Of a DNA stretch of 37,820 nt, positions 31,469 through 37,820 are shown piece after piece (within the stretch, counting starts at the first letter, position 1; each line of letters opens with the position of its first letter). This DNA is from a virus, in IMG/VR virus record IMGVR_UViG_3300048928_000325, positions 1-37,820 of that record, one strand, 5' to 3'. The notes below the pieces were generated by a model, which searched no databases, was not told the DNA's origin, and was given only the letters and a program-made list of their open reading frames with translations. Position numbers and translations under genes: made by a program.

Positions 31469-31707
31469 GTAACACACTCGATCAACTTCGCCGCCAGTTC
31501 GCCACGCCGTGCCCGACCTTGTCGGCGGTACGCGAACAGTACTTCACACACATCCGGACCGACCGTTACCTGCTGACCGAAATCAAGGCAGGCCGCATTG
31601 CGCTGGTCGTGAAGCGCCTGCACGGATCGGCTCGCGCTCAACGGGTGGTTTATCTGCACGACCTGGCCGACTTCCTCGATGCCCAAGCAACGAAGGAAGC
31701 GGCCTGA
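31465..31707 (+). CDS. PrtN-like pyocin activator domain protein
   Basis: 80 residues from GTG 31465 (GGAGG 7 nt upstream; overlaps the preceding stop). VREQYFTHIRTDRYLLTEIK, then IALVVKRLHGSARAQRVVYL, then HDLADFLDAQ match the P. aeruginosa PrtN layout: a short helical DNA-binding domain with a central Y-F-x-H and a C-terminal L-x-D-L-A helix. PrtN activates pyocin genes by binding P boxes and is itself repressed by PrtR. Finding it inside a phage early operon, in a phage sitting next to a prtR gene, suggests control of late phage genes, of the tailocin, or of both. Confidence 0.72.
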   Translation: MSNTLDQLRRQFATPCPTLSAVREQYFTHIRTDRYLLTEIKAGRIALVVKRLHGSARAQRVVYLHDLADFLDAQATKEAA

Positions 31708-31716
31708 ACCAACGGC

Positions 31717-31735
31717 GCCCCTGCCGTTCAGGGGC
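31717..31735 (+). other. Leader hairpin before the gene at 31766
   Basis: GCCCCTG (31717-31723) pairs with CAGGGGC (31729-31735) around CCGTT. An overlapping alternative pairing of AACGGC with GCCGTT (31711-31716 with 31723-31728) exists. No T run follows, so regulation rather than termination is more likely. It lacks the CCTCTCACCAA loop. Confidence 0.45.
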
Positions 31736-31765
31736 AAACAACTCGCACTCAATGAGGCACAGCAC

Positions 31766-32110
31766 ATGAGCAAAGCACGCCCCTTCATCGACACGCTACG
31801 GGACATCGAGGCCGGCGGCCTTCTCGATGAACTGAGCGAGGCCCAGTACAGCCTCATCGACGCCATTCGTCTGTCCGGCAAAGCCGGCAAGCTGGTGATC
31901 GAACTGAACTACAAGCCTGACGGGCGCGGCCAGATGAACATCAAGGCCGACGTCAAGGTGAAAGAACCGGTTCTGTCCCGCGGTACTTCCCTGTTCTTCC
32001 TGACACCTGAAGGCAACCTCACCCGTCGCGACCCACGCCAGCAAGATTTGCAGCTCCGCCCCGTGATTGAAGAAGAGAACCCCGCAAGCCTCCGCAACGT
32101 TTCGCAGTAA
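31766..32110 (+). CDS. Hypothetical phage early protein
   Basis: 114 residues from ATG 31766 (GAGG 9 nt upstream). FIDTLRDIEAGGLLDELSEA, then LSGKAGKLVIELNYKPDGRG, and KEPVLSRGTSLFFLTPEGNL. Similar proteins are common next to DUF2303 genes in siphovirus and myovirus early operons, possibly acting with single-stranded DNA or RecT-like proteins; I cannot name the family. The longer frame from 31679 overlaps the PrtN-like gene and is rejected. Confidence 0.65.
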   Translation: MSKARPFIDTLRDIEAGGLLDELSEAQYSLIDAIRLSGKAGKLVIELNYKPDGRGQMNIKADVKVKEPVLSRGTSLFFLTPEGNLTRRDPRQQDLQLRPVIEEENPASLRNVSQ

Positions 32111-32112
32111 AG

Positions 32113-32123
32113 CCTCTCACCAA
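32113..32123 (+). other. CCTCTCACCAA leader motif, copy 3
   Basis: CCTCTCACCAA lies between the stop at 32110 and the ribosome-binding site GGAG of the DUF2303 gene. No strong stem is visible around this copy, unlike the other three. It is 18 nt from ATG 32141. Confidence 0.6.
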
Positions 32124-32140
32124 AAAATGGAGCACATCCA

Positions 32141-32962
32141 ATGCAGCAAGCAATTCAACATCTTGTGACCCTAGCTCAAGCCTTGGGCAAACCGATTGAC
32201 CATGATGATCTGGCCGCGCCATTTGCCCTGATTCCCGATGGCGTCGACATCAAATCGCTGGAACATCTGCAACACGCACCAACGCGCGTCCGCCAGAAGA
32301 TCACTGTGCTTGATGCCGACAGCTTCATTGCCTACGTAAACCGTTTTGCTACCACAGCGACTGCTGTGTTCTGCAACGGCCCCGAAGGTCGCACCTTCTC
32401 GGCAGTGATCGATTACCACCAGCCCGATCTGCCTGCCTGGAGTGATCACACTGCAACGTACTGCTGCCCCATCACTGTCGAGTGGGGCCGCTGGAAAGCT
32501 GGCGATCGCAAGCGCATGGACCAGGCCACCTTCGCCGAGTTCGTCGAAGAGAACGTGAAAGACATCGTGGCACCAGACGACACCCCGACAGCGCCAAGCG
32601 CCGCCGACATGCTGGAGATCAGCAGAACACTGGAAGCGAAGAAGAACATTTCATTTCGCCAAGGCACTCGCCTCGACAACGGCCAAGTTCAGCTGACCTA
32701 TAACGAAGAGATCGACGGCCGCGCCGGCGAAACAGGGCAGCTCAACATCCCCGAACAGTTTTTCATCGGGGTTAAACCTTTCCTCGGTGGTGACGCCTTC
32801 TGCGTCCCTGCTCGCTTCCGCTACCGGATTGTCGATAGTCGCCTGCAAATGTGGTTCGAGTTGGTGCGCCCAGAGAAAGTACTGGAAGAGGCCTACAACG
32901 CGGTTCGCACGAAGATCAAAGGCGCAATCAACGAAGTACCTCTGTACGAGGCAACCCGGTAA
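32141..32962 (+). CDS. DUF2303 family phage protein
   Basis: 273 residues. IPDGVDIKSLEHLQHAPTRV, then DADSFIAYVNRFATTATAVF, TFSAVIDYHQPDLPAWSDHT and NIPEQFFIGVKPFLGGDAFC are hallmarks of DUF2303 (YfdQ-type). The function is unknown, but the family is restricted to phages and often near recombination or early genes. GGAG 9 nt upstream. Confidence 0.88.
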   Translation: MQQAIQHLVTLAQALGKPIDHDDLAAPFALIPDGVDIKSLEHLQHAPTRVRQKITVLDADSFIAYVNRFATTATAVFCNGPEGRTFSAVIDYHQPDLPAWSDHTATYCCPITVEWGRWKAGDRKRMDQATFAEFVEENVKDIVAPDDTPTAPSAADMLEISRTLEAKKNISFRQGTRLDNGQVQLTYNEEIDGRAGETGQLNIPEQFFIGVKPFLGGDAFCVPARFRYRIVDSRLQMWFELVRPEKVLEEAYNAVRTKIKGAINEVPLYEATR

Positions 32963-32980
32963 CTAAACCCAAAGCAACAC

Positions 32981-33018
32981 CCCGCCGCCGTCCTCTCACC
33001 AACGATCCCGGTGGCGGG
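32981..33018 (+). other. Leader hairpin with CCTCTCACCAA loop, copy 4
   Basis: CCCGCCGCCG (32981-32990) pairs with CGGTGGCGGG (33009-33018), with one G-T wobble, around the 18-nt loop TCCTCTCACCAACGATCC. It lies upstream of the membrane-anchored gene at 33040, whose ribosome-binding site (GAGG) is just past the hairpin. Confidence 0.65.
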
Positions 33019-33039
33019 TTCTACTGAGGTACACAGCAC

Positions 33040-33465
33040 ATGCAAAATGAAACCTACATCATCCTTTTTGGCCTGCTGGCCGGCTGGGCACTGACATCCT
33101 TCTACTTCCTCAAAGCGATGAAGCGAGTCAATCGCCTTCGCCATAGCGATCTCAAGCAGTATCAAACCGATCTCAGCGAGGCTAAGCAGCGCTACCTCGC
33201 GCTGTATCGTCAGACCTTGTCGTTCGGGACTTTCCTATCCAGAGAAGACGCGCATGCACTGCTCAACACGGCGGATAGCCTGCGCCTTGCACAGGAAACG
33301 TGGAAGGCATTCCCTGGTACCGAGGCAGTAAGCGCAAAAGCTAATGCCCAGCAAACTCAAATCAAACAGCTCGCCGACCGAGCCCTAACAACACTCGGAA
33401 TGGCGGCTAAGTTGACGGCAGACTTCAACCGTCCGGTAGGGACTGTCGGGCGAGGTGTCGCATGA
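33040..33465 (+). CDS. Membrane-anchored coiled-coil protein, unknown function
   Basis: 141 residues. One N-terminal transmembrane helix (YIILFGLLAGWALTSFYFL, about 5-24) is followed by about 110 residues of predominantly helical, charged sequence (LRHSDLKQYQTDLSEAKQRY). No catalytic motif. Its stop overlaps the HD gene start. Inner-membrane early proteins can mediate superinfection exclusion, but there is no direct sign of this here. Confidence 0.6.
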   Translation: MQNETYIILFGLLAGWALTSFYFLKAMKRVNRLRHSDLKQYQTDLSEAKQRYLALYRQTLSFGTFLSREDAHALLNTADSLRLAQETWKAFPGTEAVSAKANAQQTQIKQLADRALTTLGMAAKLTADFNRPVGTVGRGVA

Positions 33466-34007
33466 GCTGGATTCTCACCCACAGCGGTCGCCAGTTCGAT
33501 CTGCTCAACCCTACCGCAGCTATGATCAGCCCTCGCGATATCGCACACTCCTTGGCCAACCTGTGCAGATTCAACGGCCACACACGCGAGCACTACAGCG
33601 TTGCCCAACACAGCTTAATCGTGTGTGACCTGGTGCCGACAAAGTATCAGCTATCGGCTCTGATCCACGACGCCACCGAGGCATACCTCGGCGACATGAC
33701 ACGACCGCTCAAAGCGCTGATGCCCGAATTTCGTGAGGCAGAGCAACGGGTGTGGCACGCCGTCTGCGATCGCTTCAACATCGAACCGATCCTGCCCGAA
33801 AGCGTCATCCGCGCCGATCTGGTGGCCTTGGCCACCGAACGCCGCGACCTCATGCCACATCACCCCGGCGAGTGGGAATGTCTGAAAGGCGTCCCAGCAA
33901 TGCCCGAGCGCATCACTCCACTCTCAGTTCAAGAGGCAAGCATGCAGTTCTTCAGCCGCCTGATGGAGCTGATGCAAGTCGATCACCGCCGGAGGATGAG
34001 CGCATGA
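33462..34007 (+). CDS. HD-domain phosphohydrolase (YfbR/5'-deoxynucleotidase-like)
   Basis: 181 residues. The metal-binding set is HSLANL (first His), REHYSVAQHSLIV, and the HD pair in ALIHDATEAYLGDM (about residue 69), with a final Asp in IRADLVALATERRDLM. This layout matches YfbR-like dNMP phosphatases carried by phages. With the kinase at 30230 it could adjust dNTP pools. The stop overlaps the methyltransferase start. Confidence 0.85.
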   Translation: MSWILTHSGRQFDLLNPTAAMISPRDIAHSLANLCRFNGHTREHYSVAQHSLIVCDLVPTKYQLSALIHDATEAYLGDMTRPLKALMPEFREAEQRVWHAVCDRFNIEPILPESVIRADLVALATERRDLMPHHPGEWECLKGVPAMPERITPLSVQEASMQFFSRLMELMQVDHRRRMSA

Positions 34008-35779
34008 CTTGCATGACATCCCTTGCACTACCGTTTGAAAAAGAATTGGTTGTCGATCTGTTCGCTGGTGGCGGAGGTGCAAGTACTGGTATCGCTCGAG
34101 CCTATCGGGAACCGGATGTCGCGGTGAACCACAATCCGATTGCTTTGGCCGTACACCGCGCCAACCACCCGAAGACAGCGCACTACGTTGCCGACGTGTT
34201 TGAGGTTGACCCGATCCACGCTACAGGCGGCCAGCCAGTCGGCATCCTTTGGGCCTCGCCGGACTGCCGCCACCACAGCAAAGCCAAGGGCGGTGCGCCG
34301 CGCGATCGCGGCGTGCGCGGCCTGGCATGGGTTGTGGTGCGCTGGGCCTACGCTACCCGGCCGCGCCTGATGTTTCTGGAGAACGTCGAAGAATTCTGCG
34401 ATTGGGGACCGATCGATGAAGAGGGGCAACCGATCAAGGCCGAGCGCGGCCGCACCTTCAAATCATTCATTGCTGCGCTGAGTACGGGCCTAGCTGCCGA
34501 TCACCCGGACATGCCGGAGATCCTGCAATCAATCGGCGACTTCGTTCCGGTCGCAGATCTAATCCGTGGCCTCGGCTACAACGTCGAATGGCGTGAGCGG
34601 ATCGCGGCCAATGCCGGCACGCCGACCATCCGCAAACGGCTTTACCTGGTAGCTCGCAGAGACGGCAAGGCTATCGTCTGGCCGGTAGCAAAACGCCACA
34701 AGAAGCCGACCGCGAAACAACTCCCTTGGCGCTCTGCTGCCGAGTGCATCGACTGGAGCAACCTGGGCCGCACGATCTTCCGCGAGAAACCGATGGCGAC
34801 GAACACCATGCGCCGCGTGGCCAAGGGTTGCTGGCGTCATGTGCTGACCAGCGTGAAGCCTTTCATCGTCCCGATGCGGGGAACATCGGAAGCACACACC
34901 AGCACTCACGGCGTCGACGACGCACTGTCGACCATCAGCGCAGGCGGCACTCATCACGCACTGGTACAGCCGGTGGCTGCGCCGTTCCTTACAGAGTGTG
35001 CAAACGGCTCAGCGCAGCGCAACTTCAGCGCAGTCGAGCCGCTGCGCACGCAGGTTGCCCAGGTCAAGGGCGGGCACTTCGCACTTGCCGCGGCGAACTT
35101 GATCACTTTACGAAAGGGATCGGTAGGGGCAGATGTCGCTGTGCCGCTCAATGTGGTCGCCACCAGTACCGGGCACCACGCAGTGTCAGCGTCCTTTTTC
35201 GAACAGGCAAATGGCGGTTTCTATAAAGGAGATGGGCGATCGTCCAATGACCCGATCTCTACCATCTGCCAGTCCGGTGCCAATCAGCGACTGGCCAGTG
35301 CCTACCTGGTGAAGTATTACGGCAACGAGAAGGATGGCATTTCGCTTACCGAACCCATGCATACCCTGCCGACGAAGGACCGGGTTGCGCTGGTCGAAGT
35401 GGTGCAGGTGCCAGACACGCTGACGCCGGAGCAGATGGAAGGCGCTCGCCGTTGCGCCGCCTTCATGCATGAGTATCTGCCGGAGCACTTCAAAGACCCC
35501 GCCGAGATGGTCATGGTCGGCGGTTATGTGCTGGTAGACATCACCCTGCGCATGCTGCAGCCGCCAGAGCTGAAGGCGGCGCAGGGCTTCGACAAGGACT
35601 ACATCATCGACCGCGGGCTGTTCGTTGACCCAGCCACCGGCGCCGAACAGTGGCTGCCAATCAACAAGACCAACCAGGTACGGTTGATCGGCAACAGTGT
35701 CTGTCCAGACGAAGCCGAAGCACTGGTCGCAGCCAACGCCGCGGATCTGATCAACATGTATCAGAGGCTTGCCGCATGA
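34004..35779 (+). CDS. DNA (cytosine-5) methyltransferase
   Basis: 591 residues from ATG 34004 (GGAGG 8 nt upstream). Motif I is VVDLFAGGGGASTG, motif IV is WASPDCRHHSKAKGG with catalytic Cys88, motif VI is FLENVEEF, motif VIII is IRKRLYLVARRDG, and motif X is IGNSVCPDEAEAL. Between VIII and X about five degenerate repeats of the form (E/D)PL-x-TI-x(8)-HALV occur (about residues 300-470). The protein probably protects phage DNA from host restriction. The same Dcm-like type with a P-D-C motif is known in many phages. Confidence 0.92.
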   Translation: MTCMTSLALPFEKELVVDLFAGGGGASTGIARAYREPDVAVNHNPIALAVHRANHPKTAHYVADVFEVDPIHATGGQPVGILWASPDCRHHSKAKGGAPRDRGVRGLAWVVVRWAYATRPRLMFLENVEEFCDWGPIDEEGQPIKAERGRTFKSFIAALSTGLAADHPDMPEILQSIGDFVPVADLIRGLGYNVEWRERIAANAGTPTIRKRLYLVARRDGKAIVWPVAKRHKKPTAKQLPWRSAAECIDWSNLGRTIFREKPMATNTMRRVAKGCWRHVLTSVKPFIVPMRGTSEAHTSTHGVDDALSTISAGGTHHALVQPVAAPFLTECANGSAQRNFSAVEPLRTQVAQVKGGHFALAAANLITLRKGSVGADVAVPLNVVATSTGHHAVSASFFEQANGGFYKGDGRSSNDPISTICQSGANQRLASAYLVKYYGNEKDGISLTEPMHTLPTKDRVALVEVVQVPDTLTPEQMEGARRCAAFMHEYLPEHFKDPAEMVMVGGYVLVDITLRMLQPPELKAAQGFDKDYIIDRGLFVDPATGAEQWLPINKTNQVRLIGNSVCPDEAEALVAANAADLINMYQRLAA

Positions 35780-35949
35780 AAGCCCTTCGCCGAACAGTCC
35801 GAATACGCCGCGGGCAAATGCCGCCCCTAGACCTCCAAACCATCTGCGACAAATGCGACAAGTCGCGGGCACACGGCAACCACGAACAATGCAGCAAGCT
35901 GCGCCAGGCCGAAGGCATCGCGCGCCGTGCACGGGAGCAACAGCAATGA
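35776..35949 (+). CDS. Small zinc-finger-like protein
   Basis: 57 residues starting MKALRRTVRIRRGQMPPLDL. The segment CDKCDKSRAHGNHEQCSK has a CxxC pair, two His and a further Cys, enough for one zinc site. It is very basic. It overlaps both the methyltransferase stop and the excisionase start by 4 nt, so it is expressed with them. Function unknown. Confidence 0.65.
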   Translation: MKALRRTVRIRRGQMPPLDLQTICDKCDKSRAHGNHEQCSKLRQAEGIARRAREQQQ

Positions 35950-36143
35950 GCCTTCCACGCTGGGTAATGATCAACCGCGCATCCGAACTCACCGGCTACA
36001 GCGAAGACGCCATCCGCCACAAAGTGAAGAACGGTACCTGGGCACAGGGCCGCATCTGGCGCAAAACGCCAGACGGCCGCATCGCAATCAACATGACGGA
36101 GTACGACAAGTGGGCCGAGAGCGCACCGCAGGAAGCGGCCTAG
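35946..36143 (+). CDS. Excisionase
   Basis: 65 residues. MSLPRWVMINRASELTGYSE followed by DAIRHKVKNGTW and [18 protein letters not shown] is the compact winged-helix excisionase type found before DUF3596-type integrases in Pseudomonas prophages. It would bind the attachment arms and favour excision. Overlaps the integrase 5' end by 34 nt. Confidence 0.85.
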   Translation: MSLPRWVMINRASELTGYSEDAIRHKVKNGTWAQGRIWRKTPDGRIAINMTEYDKWAESAPQEAA

Positions 36144-37387
36144 AAGCCGAGTTGGCCAAACACAAAGGGATCGAGTTACACGGCGGCAACATTCGCGTCG
36201 TGTTCATGTGGCGGCGAGTCCGCTGCCGCGAATCCCTCGGCCTTCCAGTTACCAAAGCCAACATCAAACATGCCGCCCTACTCAGGGCGGCAATCATTCA
36301 TGAGATCAAAACAGGGCACTTCGATTACACGCGCCACTTCCCCAACTCGAAGAACGCGACCAACTACAGCAACGTAAAGGACGAACGCCTGGCCGCGCTG
36401 ATGGCCCGCTACAAACCGCTGAAGGCCGTCGACATTACCCCGATGACCGAAGAGAAATACGGTTACGCGCTTGATATCTGCACCGAACTATTGGGGCCAG
36501 ACCGGTTGGCAGGCATCCTTTTGCCCGAAGATATCCAACTACTCAGAACGCAACTGATCGCCACTCGGGCGCCCTCGACCGCGAACCATTACTTGGCTAC
36601 GTTTGCTGGTTTCCTGGCCTGGTGCGAGAACAACAGCTACTGCCGCAAAGGCCTCTCCACCGCCTGCATACGATTCGCAATGATCGGACGCGAACCAGAT
36701 CCGCTGACAAAGGGCGAGTTTGAACAACTGCTCGCCAAAGGATGCCTCCACCCGCAGGACTCAGCCGCAATCACACTTGCGGTCTACACAGGCCTTCGCC
36801 CGGGAGAGATGTGCGCACTGGCTGTCGAAGACATCGACCTGGTCGCGGGACAGATCAACATCATCCGAGCAATCACAGCAGATGGCACATTCAAAGTCCC
36901 AAAGACTGGAAAGCCTCGGGCAGTACTTCTGATGCCGCCAGCTGTCGAGGCCTGCAAAATTCTGATGGGGTTGGTGGCCGACCACGCACCGCGTGAGATA
37001 GAGGTGTACATGAACCGCCACGAAAGTCGCATCGAAACAGTCACCCCGCTGCTGTCCCCTACGACGCAAGCCCGGAAGAAAATCATCAACCACTGGTTTA
37101 TCCCCACATCGTGGAACACTAAGTGGGCAGCCATCCAAAAGCGTTCAGGGATTCGCCCACGCCGGCCGTACCAGACTCGGCACACCTACGCCTGCTGGTG
37201 CCTGACTGCCCGTGGTAACCTTGCGTTCATTGCAAAGCAAATGGGCCACAAGGACTTCACCATGCTGGTCGAGGTGTACGCCAAGTGGATGGACGACGAG
37301 TCGCCGACCGAGCTTCTACACATCTGGTCAGGCATTCAAAAGCAAACCAAAAAGCCCCATTTTTGCCCCACACTTTTGAACGAATAA
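36110..37387 (+). CDS. Tyrosine integrase
   Basis: 425 residues from GTG 36110 (GGAG 8 nt upstream), giving [20 protein letters not shown], the DUF3596-like arm-binding start; TTG 36152 is an alternative. The catalytic domain has Arg230 in [12 protein letters not shown], the R-H-T motif with Arg357 ([10 protein letters not shown]), GHKDF, and nucleophile Tyr390 in VEVYAKWM. The last residues ([12 protein letters not shown]) are encoded by the arm-type repeat and by the copy of the mutS leader. The stop is 13 bp from the mutS ATG with no terminator between. Confidence 0.93.
   Translation: MGRERTAGSGLEAELAKHKGIELHGGNIRVVFMWRRVRCRESLGLPVTKANIKHAALLRAAIIHEIKTGHFDYTRHFPNSKNATNYSNVKDERLAALMARYKPLKAVDITPMTEEKYGYALDICTELLGPDRLAGILLPEDIQLLRTQLIATRAPSTANHYLATFAGFLAWCENNSYCRKGLSTACIRFAMIGREPDPLTKGEFEQLLAKGCLHPQDSAAITLAVYTGLRPGEMCALAVEDIDLVAGQINIIRAITADGTFKVPKTGKPRAVLLMPPAVEACKILMGLVADHAPREIEVYMNRHESRIETVTPLLSPTTQARKKIINHWFIPTSWNTKWAAIQKRSGIRPRRPYQTRHTYACWCLTARGNLAFIAKQMGHKDFTMLVEVYAKWMDDESPTELLHIWSGIQKQTKKPHFCPTLLNE
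37354..37370. repeat. Right-arm integrase binding repeat (candidate)
   Basis: GCCCCATTTTTGCCCCA is an exact 17-bp copy of 765-781. It lies within the integrase 3' end, 61 bp upstream of the attR core, and runs into the segment that mimics the mutS leader. Confidence 0.5.
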
Positions 37388-37400
37388 CGCTAAGCCACTG

Positions 37401-37820
37401 ATGAATAAAGCAATTTCAGATTTATCCAGTCACACGCCAATGATGCAGCAGTACTGGCGCCTGAAAAACCAGCACCCTGACCAGCTGATGTTCTACCGCA
37501 TGGGCGACTTCTACGAAATCTTCTATGAAGACGCGAAGAAGGCCGCCAAATTGCTGGACATCACCCTGACCGCCCGTGGGCAGTCGGCGGGTCAGGCGAT
37601 TCCGATGTGTGGGATTCCTTACCATGCCGCGGAAGGTTACCTGGCGAAACTGGTCAAGCTCGGCGAGTCGGTGGTGATCTGCGAGCAGGTCGGCGACCCG
37701 GCGACCAGCAAAGGGCCGGTGGATCGTCAGGTGGTGCGGATCATCACGCCGGGTACGGTCAGTGACGAAGCGCTGCTGGATGAGCGTCGGGACAACCTGA
37801 TCGCAGCGGTGCTGGGTGAC
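37401..37820 (+). CDS. mutS: DNA mismatch repair protein MutS, N-terminal part (runs off the window)
   Basis: The 140 visible residues begin [20 protein letters not shown] and include the mismatch-binding motif [20 protein letters not shown], whose G-x-F-Y-E element carries the conserved Phe and Glu that contact the mispair. MutS recognises mismatches and recruits MutL. The reading frame is intact across attR, but codons 1-13 come from the phage copy (GCA ATT TCA GAT TTA) rather than the host (602-640). Its original promoter is left 36.8 kb away. I see no convincing new promoter or ribosome-binding site in the 13 bp after integrase, so expression may depend on phage transcription. Confidence 0.93.
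   Translation, partial: MNKAISDLSSHTPMMQQYWRLKNQHPDQLMFYRMGDFYEIFYEDAKKAAKLLDITLTARGQSAGQAIPMCGIPYHAAEGYLAKLVKLGESVVICEQVGDPATSKGPVDRQVVRIITPGTVSDEALLDERRDNLIAAVLGD
37431..37441. repeat. attR core
   Basis: CACACGCCAAT matches 632-642. To its left the mutS start is AT-rich and differs synonymously from the attL copy; to its right the sequence reads as ordinary Pseudomonas mutS. The phage therefore supplies bases up to the core and the host supplies bases after it. Confidence 0.7.

Larger units (their letters stand above)
632..37441. mobile_element. Complete temperate myovirus prophage (HK97-like head, Mu-like contractile tail) in the 5' end of mutS
   Basis: The element is bounded by identical 11-bp cores and spans about 36.8 kb. 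It contains integrase, excisionase, a lysogeny switch, replication genes, a DNA methyltransferase, an HNH-TerS-TerL-portal-protease-capsid packaging and head block, a full contractile tail and a lysis set. I see no broken structural gene, so it looks capable of being active. A Mu-like tail on a non-Mu head recalls SfV-type phages. The head genes separate it from an R-type tailocin, although its tail is of the same broad kind. Confidence 0.92.

Noticed and set aside
1-37820. tRNA gene as the integration target
   Set aside because: No tRNA-like cloverleaf is visible at either end. The duplicated sequence lies in mutS.

Overview
The window is a complete, tightly packed temperate-phage genome of about 36.8 kb inserted in a Pseudomonas chromosome, most likely of the P. 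fluorescens group. The host is suggested by the start of MutS at the right edge and by a PrtR-type pyocin/tailocin repressor at the left edge. In fluorescent pseudomonads an R-type tailocin cluster lies next to mutS, on its cinA side (recalled, not searched).

Layout. 1-631 is host DNA: the N-terminal part of prtR on the minus strand, a prtR-mutS intergenic region with repeated GCATA motifs, and the orphaned first codons of the original mutS (602-658). The prophage runs between two 11-bp cores, CACACGCCAAT, at 632-642 (attL) and 37431-37441 (attR). Just inside attL are a terminator, integrase arm-like repeats, a small minus-strand gene, and a coiled-coil gene on the plus strand behind a near-consensus LexA box. 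From 1482 to 24266 everything is one long minus-strand late operon. In order of transcription it has two holin-like genes, HNH endonuclease, terminase small and large subunits, portal, S49 protease, HK97-type capsid, head-tail connectors, a secreted moron-like gene, a Mu-like contractile tail (sheath, tube, frameshifted chaperone pair, tape measure, gp43-gp48 baseplate), tail fibre and its chaperone, and finally the lytic hydrolase and nested Rz/Rz1 spanins. Five intrinsic terminators punctuate it, which fits the Q-like antiterminator candidate just upstream (24456-24938). Before that come, still on minus, a primase/helicase with an iteron-like array, a DksA/TraR-type zinc finger, a CII-like regulator and a Cro/YdaS-like repressor. 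The divergent plus strand carries the LexA/S24-type CI repressor and then an early operon (30039-37387): dNMP kinase, KilAC-like and PrtN-like regulators, DUF2303, an HD phosphohydrolase, a DNA cytosine methyltransferase, excisionase and tyrosine integrase.

Control. Three 16-bp operators of the form TACAA-N6-YTGTA sit in the cI, cro and plus-operon promoters, so one repressor switch appears to govern the whole phage. cI looks leaderless, as in lambda.

Most notable points. (i) The phage carries its own synonymously diverged copy of the mutS 5' end, so integration swaps the start of mutS and places it 13 bp behind integrase, as the last cistron of a phage operon. (ii) A loop motif CCTCTCACCAA occurs four times in early-gene leaders. 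In three copies it sits in the loop of hairpins whose stems are unrelated in sequence, which points to an undescribed RNA element. (iii) The phage encodes a PrtN-like activator while integrated next to a tailocin repressor. All family names come from reading the sequence; no database search was run.
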